DNA of 64,000 nt from Pseudomonas sp. ICMP22404 (GCF_006227205.1 NZ_VCNG01000004.1:310001-374000); one strand, 5' to 3'. Shown: positions 34,929 through 45,685, counted from the first letter of the stretch. The notes: a model not told the origin generated them from the sequence alone. Program-made: numbers and translations.

Positions 34929-36003
34929 TGATTACTTCCAAAAATTGGGATGCAGACTCGAGGAAAAAATCTCGTAAGGCGTGAAAAGCGCGTCCATTGC
35001 TTTGAATAAAGAGCGCCGAAGCTAATAGAAATATCTAGTGACTCATTCATTATTTATGGTGCCCTGGGGCCTACCCGCAAACGAAAGCTTGCTCTCCACT
35101 ATTGGTACAGCTATTAGTGAAGCTCTACGGCCAAGTTTCACACTCAAACGTTTATCCGAAGTTAGCCCATTACGAGTATTCCGAGGCACGCCCTTACTCA
35201 AATTAGAAAACTTACCATTGCTTTTGCGTTTAATGTGAAACGTCTCAAACACAGCTTGATTTGGCAGGGTTAAATACTTCATTTTCCGCTCTAAACTCGG
35301 CATCTGCAGCGGACGCTAAAAAAATTATGAGCAAATGAGGCAATCGAAGTCAGTATTGATATACAGGGAGGGAGCGTTGCAACCACGGTAAAGGAATACA
35401 TGCTAAGAGGACCATCCCTAGAATAAAAAGCGTCTGCCATGATGCTTATCACCTTATCCAGTGCGCATGTATGAGTAAAGACCTTCACGATTTTTTTCTC
35501 GAAATCCGATCAGGTTGCTCGATTCAGTAGGCACGTTAGGCCGACCCACTGGTGTCGATTACTCGTCCTTCCTGAGAAGAATACACACGCCACATGCTGA
35601 AGAAGCACCTCATTGCATAGATAGGCGCCGCCCCCTTCAAAGGATCACAGCCTCACCGAACCGTCCGTTAAGCTCAACGATTATCCGGGTTTCGATTTTC
35701 CCACAAAGAGCGGAGCACGATGGAAGCGGCTACCTTAAGGATGATACAGGGGATGAAAGGCATATCGAATTGACAGAGGAACTAGGAAACCGCCCCCCTG
35801 ATCGCAAGCAATCAAAAAAATTTACTAGATCCGCAGAACTTCGAAAAAGAAGGCGAAATATCAGCCTAAATGGTGCTGATGACAGATCAGAGGCAGCAAA
35901 GACAAGCGACCTCACATGGGTTGCCATGCGTAAAAACAGTCATGGCCATTTTCATCTTTCTAATGCCCATGATCAGCAATGAAGTAGAGGAAAAGAAAAA
36001 AAT
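34929..36003. other. Gene-free end of the island, promoter region of dpdE
   Basis: About 1.1 kb without a supported gene. The longest frame (35515-35982, rightward) has no recognisable protein or ribosome-binding site. Reading the strand leading away from the tRNA I find no integrase remnant. The dpdE promoter must lie here, but I could not assign it. The stretch is visibly more AT-rich than its neighbours. Confidence 0.5.
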
Positions 36004-36005
36004 CC

Positions 36006-36026
36006 GTGGGGGTAAATGTGGGGGTA
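36006..36026. repeat. Direct repeat GTGGGGGTA x2 at the island edge
   Basis: GTGGGGGTA occurs at 36006-36014 and 36018-36026, 12 bp apart, 58 bp from the tRNA 3' end. Such tandem short repeats next to a tRNA attachment site are often arm-type integrase or excisionase binding sites. That reading is inference. Confidence 0.45.
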
Positions 36027-36039
36027 TTTTTCAGACATG

Positions 36040-36067
36040 AAAAAGCCCAACCTTTTCAGATTGGGCT
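36040..36067 (-). terminator. Terminator of tRNA-Pro
   Basis: On the minus strand AGCCCAA (36067-36061) pairs with TTGGGCT (36050-36044) around a 10-nt loop, followed by a short T-run. It lies 17 nt beyond the encoded CCA of the tRNA. Confidence 0.7.
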
Positions 36068-36083
36068 AAGTCATTGAATAATA

Positions 36084-36160
36084 TGGTCGGGACGGAGTGA
36101 TTCGAACACTCGACCCCTAGCACCCCATGCTAGTGCGCTACCGGACTGCGCTACGCCCCG
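36084..36160 (-). tRNA. tRNA-Pro (anticodon GGG)
   Basis: On the minus strand the 77-nt sequence starts CGGGGCG and ends CGTCCCG-A-CCA with CCA encoded. The acceptor stem pairs with one G-U, the anticodon arm is CTAGC-ATGGGGT-GCTAG with anticodon GGG, and the T arm contains GTTCGAATC. Its 3' end faces the island, marking the probable attachment site, as expected for ICEs that rebuild the tRNA 3' end on integration. A full-length match to the tRNA 3' end at the other border would lie outside this window. Confidence 0.95.
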
Positions 36161-36250
36161 ACTAGGCGTGAATCTTGTTCCGCTTCTCAGCGGAACGCTC
36201 AGGAATATAACGCAAGCTTTTGAAAACTGGAAGTATTTAAAAGCAGAATT

Positions 36251-36607
36251 TTATTTCTTGAGCACCACCAGCACATCTTCAAGCTCGGCGATCATCTGGC
36301 GGATCATCTGTTTGTACTGGGTGGTATCGTCTTTGGCCTCGTCACCGGAGAGGCGCAGGCGCGCGCCGCCGATGGTGAAGCCCTGGTCGTACAGCAGCGC
36401 GCGGATCTGCCGGATCATCAACACGTCTTGTCGTTGATAGTATCGGCGGTTTCCGCGGCGCTTGACCGGGTTGAGTTGAGGAAACTCCTGCTCCCAATAG
36501 CGCAGCACGTGTGGTTTTACCGCACACAGCTCGCTGACTTCACCAATGGTGAAGTAGCGTTTGCCCGGGATGACGGGTAGCTCGTCGTTATGACTTGGTT
36601 CCAGCAT
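36251..36607 (-). CDS. MerR-family regulator downstream of ihfA
   Basis: A 118-residue MerR-like DNA-binding protein. The HTH_17/MerR segment is at about 15-60 ([28 protein letters not shown]), followed by the wing [14 protein letters not shown] and a helical C-terminus for dimerisation. There are no cysteines placed for metal sensing, so this is not a metal-responsive MerR. It is conserved behind ihfA in pseudomonads and related bacteria, and its targets are unknown. The ATG at 36607 lies inside the end of ihfA (20-nt overlap) after GAGG, so it is translated from the ihfA operon. Confidence 0.88.
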   Translation of the reverse strand: MLEPSHNDELPVIPGKRYFTIGEVSELCAVKPHVLRYWEQEFPQLNPVKRRGNRRYYQRQDVLMIRQIRALLYDQGFTIGGARLRLSGDEAKDDTTQYKQMIRQMIAELEDVLVVLKK

Positions 36608-36890
36608 AAGCCTCAACTCGGGCCTTCAACTTCTGCCCTGGACGAAAGGTGACCACACGGCGAGCCGTGATCGGGATTTCTTCTCCCGTTTTCGGATTGC
36701 GGCCAGGCCGCTGGCGTTTGTCCCGAAGGTCGAAATTGCCGAAACCGGACAATTTGACCTGCTCGTTGTCTTCGAGAGCGTGCCTGATTTCTTCGAAAAA
36801 CAGTTCGACCAATTCTTTGGCCTCCCGTTTATTCAGGCCCAGCTCCTCGTACAGACGTTCCGCCATCTCAGCTTTCGTCAGAGCCCCCAT
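36588..36890 (-). CDS. ihfA: Integration host factor subunit alpha
   Basis: IHF-alpha forms a heterodimer with IHF-beta that bends DNA in transcription, replication and site-specific recombination, including integration of mobile elements. The 100-residue HU-fold protein has the KLSGFGNF segment, the [12 protein letters not shown] beta-arm with the intercalating proline, and FRPGQKLK. It starts 3 nt after pheT and is cotranscribed with it, as in E. coli and Pseudomonas. Autoregulation through IHF sites is known in E. coli but I did not locate a site here. Confidence 0.97.
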   Translation of the reverse strand: MGALTKAEMAERLYEELGLNKREAKELVELFFEEIRHALEDNEQVKLSGFGNFDLRDKRQRPGRNPKTGEEIPITARRVVTFRPGQKLKARVEAYAGTKS

Positions 36891-36893
36891 ACG

Positions 36894-39272
36894 TCACTTC
36901 CTTAACGTGGCGTTCAACCTGTTTTCGAGCGAGGTGAGGATATTCTGCGTTGCGGTATTCACCTCATCGTCATTAAGAGTGCGCGATGGATGCTGCCAGG
37001 TCAAGCCGACTGCAAGGCTTTTTCTATGCGGATCAATGCCTTTACCCTGATACACGTCAAATAGCCTGAGGTCCGTCAGCCATTCGCCTGCATTTTCACG
37101 GATTACGTCCAGCACAGCACTGGATGCAACGTCGCGGTCAGCCAGCAACGCCAGGTCACGGCGCACTTCAGGAAAGCGCGATAACTCCTGGAATTTCGGC
37201 ATTTTCCCCAGTGCCACTTCGGCCAGAACCAGCTCGAAGACGAACACTGGACGATCGAGGCCCAGGGTTTTCGACAGTTCAGGGTGGATGGCGCCGACAT
37301 AGCCGACTTCACGCCCGTCTCGCTCGATGCGCGCGGTCTGACCCGGATGCAGGGCTGGATGCTTGCCCGGCACGAAGGTGAATGCGTCAAGGGCACCGGC
37401 GAAGCCGAGTACCGCTTCCACGTCAGCCTTGACGTCAAAGAAGTCGACGACATCGCGACCTTGCGCCCAGCCTTCCGGCAGGCGGCTGCCGCAGACGACG
37501 CCGGCGAGCATCGGCTCCTGCTTCAAGCCGTCCAGTTGGCCAACGAAGCGCAGGCCGCTTTCGAACAGGCGCACGCGGTCCTGCTGACGGTTCAGGTTGT
37601 GTTGCAGCGACTTGACCAGGCCTGGCCACAGGGACGAGCGCATGGCCGCCATGTCGTTGGAGATCGGATTGGCCAGCAACAGCGGCTCGACACCCGGGTT
37701 GAACAGTTCGGACTGGCGCGGATCGATGAAGCTGTAGGTAATCGCTTCCTGATACCCACGAGCCACCAGCAGGCGGCGCAGCTCCGGCAGGTCGCTGCGG
37801 GCTTCAGCCTTGGCCTGTGGGGCCAGGCGAGCCTGCGGGTAGCGAACCGGTAGACGGTTGTAGCCGTACAGGCGGGCCAGCTCTTCGATCAGGTCGACTT
37901 CCAGGCTGATGTCAAAACGATGACTTGGCACTTCGACGCGCCACTGCCCTGCTCCATCGGCACTGACATTCAGGCCCAGGGCGCTGAGTAGACGCTCGAC
38001 TTCGGCGGCGTCCATGTCCATGCCCAGCATCTGGGAAATGCGTTGGGCACGCAGGGTGACCGGTGCGATCTTGGGCAGGTGCTGTTCGCTGACGGTTTCG
38101 ATGATCGGGCCGGCTTCGCCACCGGTGATTTCCAGCAGCAGGCCGGTGGCGCGCTCCATGGCTTCACGGGCCAGTTGCCAGTCCACGCCGCGCTCGTAGC
38201 GGTGCGAGGCATCGGTGTGCAGACCGTAGGAGCGGGCCTTGCCAGCGACGGCGATCTGATCGAAGAACGCGCTTTCGAGGAATACGTCCCGAGTCGACGT
38301 GGATACGCCGCTGTGCTCGCCGCCCATCACGCCGGCAATGGCCAGGGCGCGGGAGTGGTCGGCGATCACCAGGGTATCGCTGCGCAGAGTGACTTCCTGG
38401 CCGTCGAGCAGGACCAGCTTCTCGCCTTCCTCGGCCATGCGCACGCGGACGCCGCCGTTGATTTCGGCGAGATCGAACGCGTGCAGGGGTTGACCCAGCT
38501 CCAGCATCACGTAGTTGGTGATGTCGACGGCAGCGTCGATGCTGCGCACGTCGGCGCGGCGCAGGCGCTCGACCATCCACAACGGCGTCGGCTTCGACAG
38601 GTCGACGTTACGGATCACACGGCCCAGGTAACGCGGGCACGCTGTGGGTGCCAGGACCTCGACCGAACGCACTTCGTCATGCGCTGCCGGAACCGGCGCG
38701 ACTGTCGGGCGAGTCACCGGGGTGTCGTACAAGGCGCCCACTTCCCGGGCCAGACCGGCCAGGGACAGGCAGTCGCCACGGTTCGGCGTCAGGTCGACCT
38801 CAATGCTGGCATCGTCCAGGCCCAGGTATTCACGGATGTCCTGGCCCACCGGCGCATCGGCCGGGAGTTCCATCAGGCCATCGTTGCCTTCGCCGATCTG
38901 CAGTTCGGCCTGGGAGCACAACATGCCGTTGGACTCGACGCCACGCAGCTTGGCCTTCTTGATCTTGAAGTCGCCCGGCAGCTCGGCACCGATCATCGCA
39001 AACGGGATCTTCAGGCCCGGGCGCACGTTTGGCGCGCCGCAGACCACCTGAAAGGTTTCCCCGCCATTGCTGACCTGGCAAACCCGCAATTTGTCAGCGT
39101 CCGGGTGTTGTTCGGTGCTCAGCACCTCGCCCACTACCACGCCGCTGAATTCACCGGCGGCCGGCGTCACGCTATCGACCTCAAGACCTGCCATCGACAG
39201 GCGAGCAACCAGCTCGTCCCGGCTTACCTGCGGGCTAACCCAGCCGCGCAGCCATTGTTCACTGAATTTCAT
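36894..39272 (-). CDS. pheT: Phenylalanyl-tRNA synthetase beta subunit
   Basis: Beta chain of the alpha2-beta2 enzyme that charges tRNA-Phe; the beta chain binds tRNA and carries the editing site. Domains in order: N-terminal OB-fold tRNA-binding domain (about 40-150, ending near GMLCSQAEL), B3/B4 editing region (about 210-400), B5 (about 405-470), the catalytic-like core, and a C-terminal anticodon-binding FDX-ACB domain (about 700-792, starting near FPEVRRDLAL). At 792 residues it is normal length. It lies 35 nt after pheS. Confidence 0.97.
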   Translation of the reverse strand: MKFSEQWLRGWVSPQVSRDELVARLSMAGLEVDSVTPAAGEFSGVVVGEVLSTEQHPDADKLRVCQVSNGGETFQVVCGAPNVRPGLKIPFAMIGAELPGDFKIKKAKLRGVESNGMLCSQAELQIGEGNDGLMELPADAPVGQDIREYLGLDDASIEVDLTPNRGDCLSLAGLAREVGALYDTPVTRPTVAPVPAAHDEVRSVEVLAPTACPRYLGRVIRNVDLSKPTPLWMVERLRRADVRSIDAAVDITNYVMLELGQPLHAFDLAEINGGVRVRMAEEGEKLVLLDGQEVTLRSDTLVIADHSRALAIAGVMGGEHSGVSTSTRDVFLESAFFDQIAVAGKARSYGLHTDASHRYERGVDWQLAREAMERATGLLLEITGGEAGPIIETVSEQHLPKIAPVTLRAQRISQMLGMDMDAAEVERLLSALGLNVSADGAGQWRVEVPSHRFDISLEVDLIEELARLYGYNRLPVRYPQARLAPQAKAEARSDLPELRRLLVARGYQEAITYSFIDPRQSELFNPGVEPLLLANPISNDMAAMRSSLWPGLVKSLQHNLNRQQDRVRLFESGLRFVGQLDGLKQEPMLAGVVCGSRLPEGWAQGRDVVDFFDVKADVEAVLGFAGALDAFTFVPGKHPALHPGQTARIERDGREVGYVGAIHPELSKTLGLDRPVFVFELVLAEVALGKMPKFQELSRFPEVRRDLALLADRDVASSAVLDVIRENAGEWLTDLRLFDVYQGKGIDPHRKSLAVGLTWQHPSRTLNDDEVNTATQNILTSLENRLNATLRK

Positions 39273-39307
39273 CCTGCTCTCCTAATAGATTCGTTACGGA
39301 CCGCGAC

Positions 39308-40378
<1,071 letters not shown>

Positions 40379-40433
40379 ATGACGTTTAACACCTGGGCCC
40401 ACAGAGGTGGACCCCGGTGACTGCCGGGGGTAC

Positions 40434-40790
40434 TTAAGCCAAGGTGGCTTTAGCTTTCTCGACAATCGCAGCAAACGCCGCTTTTTCGTTCACTGCCAGA
40501 TCAGCCAGAACCTTACGGTCGATCTCGATGGACGCCTTTTTCAGGCCAGCGATCAAACGGCTGTAGGACAGACCGTTGGTACGAGCACCAGCATTGATAC
40601 GAGCGATCCACAGAGCGCGGAACTGACGTTTTTTCTGACGACGGTCACGGTAGGCGTATTGGCCTGCCTTGATTACGGCTTGCTTGGCAACACGGAATAC
40701 GCGGGAACGCGCACCGTAGTAGCCTTTAGCAAGTTTCATAATTTTCTTGTGACGCTTACGGGCAATGACGCCACGCTTTACACGAGCCAT
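40434..40790 (-). CDS. rplT: Ribosomal protein bL20
   Basis: Large-subunit protein bL20 (118 residues), an early assembly factor that binds 23S rRNA. The basic N-terminal tail, the [15 protein letters not shown] segment and [18 protein letters not shown] are typical. It lies 30 nt after rpmI on the same strand in the standard infC-rpmI-rplT order. In E. coli L20 represses rpmI-rplT translation; similar control is possible here but not shown. Confidence 0.98.
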   Translation of the reverse strand: MARVKRGVIARKRHKKIMKLAKGYYGARSRVFRVAKQAVIKAGQYAYRDRRQKKRQFRALWIARINAGARTNGLSYSRLIAGLKKASIEIDRKVLADLAVNEKAAFAAIVEKAKATLA

Positions 40791-40820
40791 GAGTTACTTC
40801 CTCTATTCTTGATCCAAAAA

Positions 40821-41015
40821 TTAACGAAGGCGCAGCATGCGCTCGACTTTTGCCACGTCAGACGGATGCAGCAAGCTGCTACCGCGCAGTTGACGCTTAC
40901 GCTTGGTCGACATTTTGGTCAGGATGTGGCTCTTGAAAGCGTGCTTGTGCTTGATGCCGTTAGCAGTTTTCAGAAACCGCTTAGCAGCACCACTTTTGGT
41001 TTTCATCTTTGGCAT
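40821..41015 (-). CDS. rpmI: Ribosomal protein bL35
   Basis: A small basic large-subunit protein of 64 residues: [19 protein letters not shown] and [16 protein letters not shown] are the conserved bL35 signature. It is placed between infC (60 nt upstream) and rplT (30 nt downstream) in one operon. Confidence 0.98.
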   Translation of the reverse strand: MPKMKTKSGAAKRFLKTANGIKHKHAFKSHILTKMSTKRKRQLRGSSLLHPSDVAKVERMLRLR

Positions 41016-41075
41016 GTTCGGATACTCCGCATTCAGTTGATAAACATAATCGCAAGGCCTGCCGTGCCCTGGTGA

Positions 41076-41627
41076 TTACTTCTTCTTTTTCGGGGCGATG
41101 ACCATGATTAGCTGGCGTCCTTCCATCTTAGGATGCTGTTCGACCGAACCGTACTCGAGCAGGTCTTGTTCAACCCGCTTGAGGAGTTCCATCCCCAGCT
41201 CCTGGTGGGCCATCTCACGGCCGCGGAATCGCAAGGATACCTTGGCCCTGTCCCCGTCACTCAGGAAACGTACCAGGTTGCGCAGTTTTACCTGGTAATC
41301 CCCTTCCTCCGTCCCTGGACGAAACTTGATTTCTTTTACCTGAATCTGCTTCTGGTTTTTCTTCGCCGCAGCAATCTGTTTCTTCTTCTCGAAGATCGAC
41401 TTGCCGTAGTCCATCACCCGGCAAACGGGTGGAACTGCGTCTGCGGAAATTTCCACCAGATCAAGCTTGGCTTCTTCAGCAATACGAAGCGCTTCATCAA
41501 TCGAGACGATGCCAATCTGCTCGCCGTCAGCGCCAATTAACCGAACCTCGCGTGCCGAGATATTCTCGTTGATCGGGGCCTTCGGTGCAGCTCGTTTATC
41601 TTGTCTCATTTCACGCTTAATAATAAT
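41076..41627 (-). CDS. infC: Translation initiation factor IF-3, ATT start codon
   Basis: IF-3 keeps ribosomal subunits apart and proofreads start codons. The N-domain (about 1-80) and C-domain (about 90-183, with [13 protein letters not shown]) are both present. The start is taken as ATT at 41627, giving 183 residues beginning (M)[11 protein letters not shown] as in other pseudomonads. GGAG lies just upstream, and the next in-frame ATT codons are at 41624 and 41621; the first ATG is at 41609. A non-ATG start is the known device by which IF-3 limits its own synthesis. The start overlaps the last base of the thrS stop. Confidence 0.95.
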   Translation of the reverse strand: MIIKREMRQDKRAAPKAPINENISAREVRLIGADGEQIGIVSIDEALRIAEEAKLDLVEISADAVPPVCRVMDYGKSIFEKKKQIAAAKKNQKQIQVKEIKFRPGTEEGDYQVKLRNLVRFLSDGDRAKVSLRFRGREMAHQELGMELLKRVEQDLLEYGSVEQHPKMEGRQLIMVIAPKKKK

Positions 41628-43549
41628 TACTCCGAATCTGGGCGACCACGCCGGGAAACCGCTTGCGCGAGGAACTCGGCGAATTCGGCGACGGGCATCG
41701 AGCCCAGGTCAGCACCTTCACGAGTACGCACAGCGACAGTCTGCATCTCGACCTCCCGATCTCCAATAACCAAGAGAAAGGGAACCTTGAGCAAAGTATG
41801 CTCGCGGATTTTAAAGCCGATCTTTTCATTTCTCAAGTCAGACTTGGCACGAAATCCGCTTTGGTTGAGAGTTTTTTCGACCTCAGCGGCAAAATCTGCC
41901 TGTTTATCAGTGATATTCATGATCACTGCCTGGGTCGGCGCCAGCCACGCAGGGAACGCGCCCTCGTAATGCTCGATCAGGATCCCGACGAAACGCTCGA
42001 AGGAACCGAGGATCGCACGGTGAAGCATGACCGGGTGCTTGCGACTGTTGTCTTCGGACACGTATTCGGCGCCCAGACGGATCGGCAGGTTGAAATCGAG
42101 CTGCAAGGTACCACATTGCCAGACGCGACCCAGACAATCTTTCAGGGAGAATTCGATCTTCGGACCGTAGAAAGCCCCTTCCCCCGGTTGCAGGTCGTAT
42201 GCAAGGCCCGCGCTATCGAGGGCGGCCGCCAATGCGGCTTCGGCGCGATCCCATAGCTCGTCGGAGCCCACGCGTTTTTCCGGACGAGTGGACAGCTTCA
42301 TCTCGACTTCGGTGAAGCCGAAGTCGCGGTAGACGTCCATGGTCAGCTTGATGAACGCAGCGGATTCAGCCTGCATCTGCTCTTCGGTGCAGAAGATGTG
42401 CGCATCGTCCTGGGTAAATGCACGCACGCGCATGATGCCGTGCAACGCACCCGACGGCTCGTTACGATGGCACGCACCGAACTCGGCCAGACGCATTGGC
42501 AGCTCGCGGTAGCTTTTCAGGCCCTGGTTGAACACCTGCACGTGGCATGGGCAGTTCATCGGCTTGATGGCGTAGTCGCGGTTTTCCGACTGGGTGGTGA
42601 ACATGTTGTCCGCGTAGTTGGCCCAGTGCCCGGATTTCTCCCACAGGCTGCGGTCCACCACTTGCGGCGTCTTGATCTCCAGGTAGCCGTTTTCACGCTG
42701 GACCTGACGCATGTACTGCTCGAGCACCTGGTACATCGTCCAACCGTTAGGGTGCCAGAACACCATGCCCGGGGACTCTTCCTGGGTATGGAACAGGCCC
42801 AGGCGCTTGCCGATCTTGCGGTGATCGCGCTTCTCGGCTTCCTCGATGCGCTGGATGTAGGCCGCCAATTGCTTCTTGTCAGCCCAGGCAGTGCCGTAGA
42901 CGCGCTGCAACTGCTCGTTCTTCGCGTCGCCACGCCAGTAGGCACCGGACAGCTTGGTCAGCTTGAAGGACTTCAGGAAACGGGTGTTCGGCACGTGCGG
43001 ACCGCGGCACATGTCGACGTATTCTTCGTGGTAGTACAGGCCCATGGCCTGCTCGTCCGGCATGTCTTCCACCAGACGCAGCTTGTAGTCCTCGCCACGG
43101 GCCTTGAAGACTTCAATGACTTCGGCGCGCGGGGTGACTTTCTTGATGACGTCGTAATCTTTCTCGATCAGCTGCTGCATGCGCTGTTCGATGGCGGCCA
43201 TGTCGTCCGGGGTAAAAGGACGCTCGAAGGCGATGTCGTAATAGAAGCCTTCGTCGATGACCGGCCCGATGACCATCTTCGCGCTCGGGTACAACTGCTT
43301 GACCGCATGGCCGACCAGGTGCGCGCAAGAGTGACGAATGATCTCCAGTCCCTCTTCATCCTTGGGGGTGATGATTTGCAGCGTGGCGTCGCTGTCGATG
43401 ACATCACTGGCATCGACCAGTTTGCCGTTGACCTTGCCGGCCAGGGTGGCCTTGGCCAGGCCAGCACCGATGGATGCGGCGACCTCGGCTACGGATACCG
43501 GATGATCGAATGAACGTTGACTGCCGTCGGGAAGAGTAATAGTTGGCAT
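41627..43549 (-). CDS. thrS: Threonyl-tRNA synthetase
   Basis: Class II synthetase that charges tRNA-Thr and edits serine. Domains: N-terminal TGS (about 1-65), editing N2 domain with [14 protein letters not shown] (about 75), catalytic core with [11 protein letters not shown] (zinc-binding Cys) near 335 and the class II motif 2 around [15 protein letters not shown], and a C-terminal anticodon-binding domain (about 545-640). At 640 residues it is family length. The ATG at 43549 follows GAGGAGG; the frame extends to 43582 but without a site. First gene of the translation operon. Confidence 0.98.
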   Translation of the reverse strand: MPTITLPDGSQRSFDHPVSVAEVAASIGAGLAKATLAGKVNGKLVDASDVIDSDATLQIITPKDEEGLEIIRHSCAHLVGHAVKQLYPSAKMVIGPVIDEGFYYDIAFERPFTPDDMAAIEQRMQQLIEKDYDVIKKVTPRAEVIEVFKARGEDYKLRLVEDMPDEQAMGLYYHEEYVDMCRGPHVPNTRFLKSFKLTKLSGAYWRGDAKNEQLQRVYGTAWADKKQLAAYIQRIEEAEKRDHRKIGKRLGLFHTQEESPGMVFWHPNGWTMYQVLEQYMRQVQRENGYLEIKTPQVVDRSLWEKSGHWANYADNMFTTQSENRDYAIKPMNCPCHVQVFNQGLKSYRELPMRLAEFGACHRNEPSGALHGIMRVRAFTQDDAHIFCTEEQMQAESAAFIKLTMDVYRDFGFTEVEMKLSTRPEKRVGSDELWDRAEAALAAALDSAGLAYDLQPGEGAFYGPKIEFSLKDCLGRVWQCGTLQLDFNLPIRLGAEYVSEDNSRKHPVMLHRAILGSFERFVGILIEHYEGAFPAWLAPTQAVIMNITDKQADFAAEVEKTLNQSGFRAKSDLRNEKIGFKIREHTLLKVPFLLVIGDREVEMQTVAVRTREGADLGSMPVAEFAEFLAQAVSRRGRPDSE

Positions 43550-43825
43550 GGCGCCTCCTCTCCTAGTGGTGACCCCTACCAAAGGTCACGTGGGTTGGGA
43601 TGAGCCAGTACAAGATCCAGTCCAGGCCATTCAATCATGAACGCCTGCCTTACAGCGGCAGGAGCCTTGCGGCCAACCGGGAAACCGAACCAGAGTGACT
43701 GGGATTCAAATCAGGGTTATTCGAACATTTGCCGCTGCCGGGACCTGTCGTCATCCGGTGCCTGAAAATACCCGAGCCCGGCATGCTAGCACAGATGAAC
43801 GGTCATCGCCGTGCTCGAATTGCAG

Positions 43826-43921
43826 CCTGTGGGAGCAAAGCTTGCTCGCGATCAGGTATAACAGCCGACCACAATGTTTCAGGCCCGCCCTACTATCGCG
43901 AGCAAGCTTTGCTCCCACAGG
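43826..43921. repeat. REP pair (BIME-like inverted repeat)
   Basis: CTGTGGGAGCAAAGCTTGCTCGCGAT (shown only by its ends here: CTGTGGGAGC and GCTCGCGAT) at 43826-43852 is inverted at 43894-43921, with a 41-nt spacer. This is the Pseudomonas REP type. It lies between thrS and the 100-aa secreted-protein gene; the rest of 43550-44030 shows no gene and should hold both promoters. Confidence 0.85.
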
Positions 43922-44030
43922 CCCTGCTCGCACCAAGCGTAAACCCCTGTTTTTTATGCCAGAGTGCTGAACTGAAACGCCCCGCAATACCTCTGATAAC
44001 AAGACATCGACCCAAAAGGAGCATCCCAGC

Positions 44031-44333
44031 ATGCGTCTGAACACGTTATTGGCAGCAGTCGCCCCCTTCGCCCTGCTACTCCCGCTGACCGCCCACGCCG
44101 ATTGGCCAAAGGGCGAGCGTGAGAAATACATGGCCCAGTGCACTCAGGCGGCCACACCTCAGATCGGCGCGGCAGCAGCCAAGTCCCACTGCGCCTGTGG
44201 CGCCGATGCGATCAAATCCTACCCGGCCGCCGACATCCAGGCCCTGATGGACAACAAGGCACCCGTGGAATTGCAGCAGAAGGCGCTCGGACAGATCGCC
44301 AAATGCAAGGCTGATCCCTCGAAGAAAAAATGA
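44031..44333 (+). CDS. Secreted cysteine-containing protein (100 aa), hypothetical
   Basis: A small exported protein. A signal peptide (residues 1-23) ends in LTAHA-DW. The mature part is helical and carries C37, C55, C57 and C92, which could form disulfides. Conserved among fluorescent pseudomonads in my recollection, without a known role. AGGAG lies 11 nt before the ATG. It stands alone between a REP pair and capB. Confidence 0.65.
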   Translation: MRLNTLLAAVAPFALLLPLTAHADWPKGEREKYMAQCTQAATPQIGAAAAKSHCACGADAIKSYPAADIQALMDNKAPVELQQKALGQIAKCKADPSKKK

Positions 44334-44623
44334 GCAAACAGGCCTTTGAAGACCGCCTTGAGCCCATGAAAAACTCCGAATTTGCCTTTTTTCAGACGAA
44401 TTTTGCAGGTTTTACAGCTTTTTTTATCGCCTTTACACTTGGCTGAAAGCCTTTAAAACCGGGGCTTTCAGCGGGTCAAGGCAGTAAAGAAAAGACGACT
44501 GTTCGGCAAACAGCACGTCCGGGGGGCTCCCAAATCGAACATTTCGACTATGATACCCAGGTGTGCCCAGTTGGCCTGAGCAGCACAGCACTACTGAAAA
44601 TATATGTTTCTTGGAGATACACC

Positions 44624-44836
44624 ATGTCTAATCGCCAAACCGGCACCGTTAAATGGTTCAACGATGAAAAAGGCTTCGGCTTCATCACTCCTCAAGGTGG
44701 CGGTGACGACCTGTTCGTACACTTCAAAGCTATCGAAAGCGACGGTTTCAAAAGCCTGAAAGAAGGCCAAACCGTTTCCTTCGTGGCTGAGAAAGGCCAA
44801 AAGGGTATGCAAGCTGCACAAGTTCGCCCAGAGTAA
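44624..44836 (+). CDS. capB: Cold-shock protein CapB (CspA family)
   Basis: A single-stranded nucleic-acid-binding OB-fold protein of 70 residues, an RNA chaperone. RNP1 KGFGFI and RNP2 DLFVHF are visible, and the sequence is nearly that of CapB from Pseudomonas fragi. The ATG at 44624 follows GGAG with 7-nt spacing; an in-frame upstream start at 44561 is unlikely. The 290-nt gene-free stretch upstream (44334-44623) is T-rich in part and could be a long cold-responsive 5' leader, as in cspA. A strong terminator follows. Confidence 0.95.
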   Translation: MSNRQTGTVKWFNDEKGFGFITPQGGGDDLFVHFKAIESDGFKSLKEGQTVSFVAEKGQKGMQAAQVRPE

Positions 44837-44851
44837 TTTCTCGGCGCGCTA

Positions 44852-44882
44852 AAAAAACCCCGTCCATGTGACGGGGTTTTTT
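44852..44882. terminator. Bidirectional terminator between capB and the I78-type gene
   Basis: CCCCGTC and GACGGGG form a 7-bp stem with a 5-nt loop (CATGT), flanked by A-run (left) and T-run (right), so it can end transcripts in both directions: capB from the left and none needed from the right. Confidence 0.9.
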
Positions 44883-44904
44883 ATGAGCGGTTGAAAACGG
44901 CGGC

Positions 44905-45216
44905 TCAGCCGCAGTTCACCCGATTGACCACCAGGTTGGCATCGGTATTGAGATTCAGGCGATCGGAGCGGTACTCAAGCGTCACCATGTCGTTGGGCTT
45001 GAGGATCCGGGCAATCTGCGCGCCGGACCGGGTGCGGGCCTGTTCCAGCAATTGCGGCGAGGCCTGTTTGCCGATGGCAAATTCGGCGGCCTTTGCTTCG
45101 CAGCGGTCGTAATGGGTCTCGGCGGCAACCGGATCAGGGGACGATTCAGCGCTGCTGCAACCGTGCAAGAACCCGGCGGCCAGCAAAATACCCAATGACG
45201 CGAGCTTCCAAGGCAT
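44905..45216 (-). CDS. Lipoprotein with I78 peptidase-inhibitor-like domain
   Basis: A predicted outer-membrane or periplasmic lipoprotein of 103 residues. The lipobox is LHGC with the lipidated C20. The C-terminal 50 residues match the I78 inhibitor pattern: SPQLLEQARTRSGAQIARILKPNDMVTLEYRSDRLNLNTDANLVVNRVNCG. Members of that family inhibit serine proteases; the physiological target here is unknown. GGAGG lies 5 nt before the ATG. It faces capB across the terminator. Confidence 0.75.
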   Translation of the reverse strand: MPWKLASLGILLAAGFLHGCSSAESSPDPVAAETHYDRCEAKAAEFAIGKQASPQLLEQARTRSGAQIARILKPNDMVTLEYRSDRLNLNTDANLVVNRVNCG

Positions 45217-45379
45217 GAAGCCTCCTTTCTTTGATCAATAAACAGAGAGCGTGCGACAACCCAAACGAAGTTTGGTTTCAACGGAAGGGCCGCTCTAGCG
45301 CTCCCACCTGGAAAACCGGCAGTTTGCCTGAGCCGACACCTCCGGTCAGACATGAATCGTGACTGAATATGTTCGACAC

Positions 45380-45685
45380 TCAATAAACGTCAATGTAGTC
45401 GAAAGGTGGATTCGGCCAATTGTCTTTCAGGGCATTGTAGATCTGCATGACCCAGACCTCGTCACTGGCAGCGACCCGTCCGACATATCCCGACCCCTTT
45501 GCCCACGTTTCGAGCCGAAACAGCAAGCCATCGATGTCGGTCCCCCCCACCACACCCGAAGACAGATAGGCGATACCGCCCTTGGTCACGCGCAATTGCG
45601 TGTGTTCGTCGTCGCTGGCCGATGCCAGCAACTGGCGAACGGCGTCGAGGGTCAGCCCGTCAGGCGCGTTCAAATCGATCTGCAC
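45380..45685 (-). CDS. Conserved hypothetical protein (101 aa)
   Basis: No family recognised. A soluble protein, mixed alpha/beta, with an acidic segment (ASASDDEHTQLRV) and an aromatic C-terminus (WPNPPFDYIDVY). The GTG at 45685 is preferred: AAGGAG lies 6 nt upstream, while the longer frame to 45703 would start with TTG and has no site. Single-gene transcription unit; function unknown. Confidence 0.55.
   Translation of the reverse strand: MQIDLNAPDGLTLDAVRQLLASASDDEHTQLRVTKGGIAYLSSGVVGGTDIDGLLFRLETWAKGSGYVGRVAASDEVWVMQIYNALKDNWPNPPFDYIDVY

Larger units (their letters stand above)
1..36083. mobile_element. Integrative conjugative element (right part), carrying a Dpd DNA-modification island, inserted at tRNA-Pro
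   Basis: The left 8 kb carries conjugation genes typical of Pseudomonas integrating conjugative elements: a TIGR03755-type protein, a TraG-N-like protein, DUF3742, ArdC and a MobH relaxase. The next 27 kb is a DNA-modification and restriction cargo. The block ends at the 3' end of a tRNA-Pro(GGG) gene, the usual target of tyrosine integrases. REP palindromes, frequent in the chromosomal part, were not seen here. The left end lies outside the window. No integrase gene is visible between the relaxase and the tRNA, so the exact boundary and mobility are inferred. Confidence 0.75.

Noticed and set aside
35515..35982. Rightward frame of 155 codons next to tRNA-Pro, considered as integrase fragment
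   Set aside because: No Arg-His-x-x-Arg or Tyr motif of tyrosine recombinases and no ribosome-binding site. The opposite strand also gave no integrase-like sequence.
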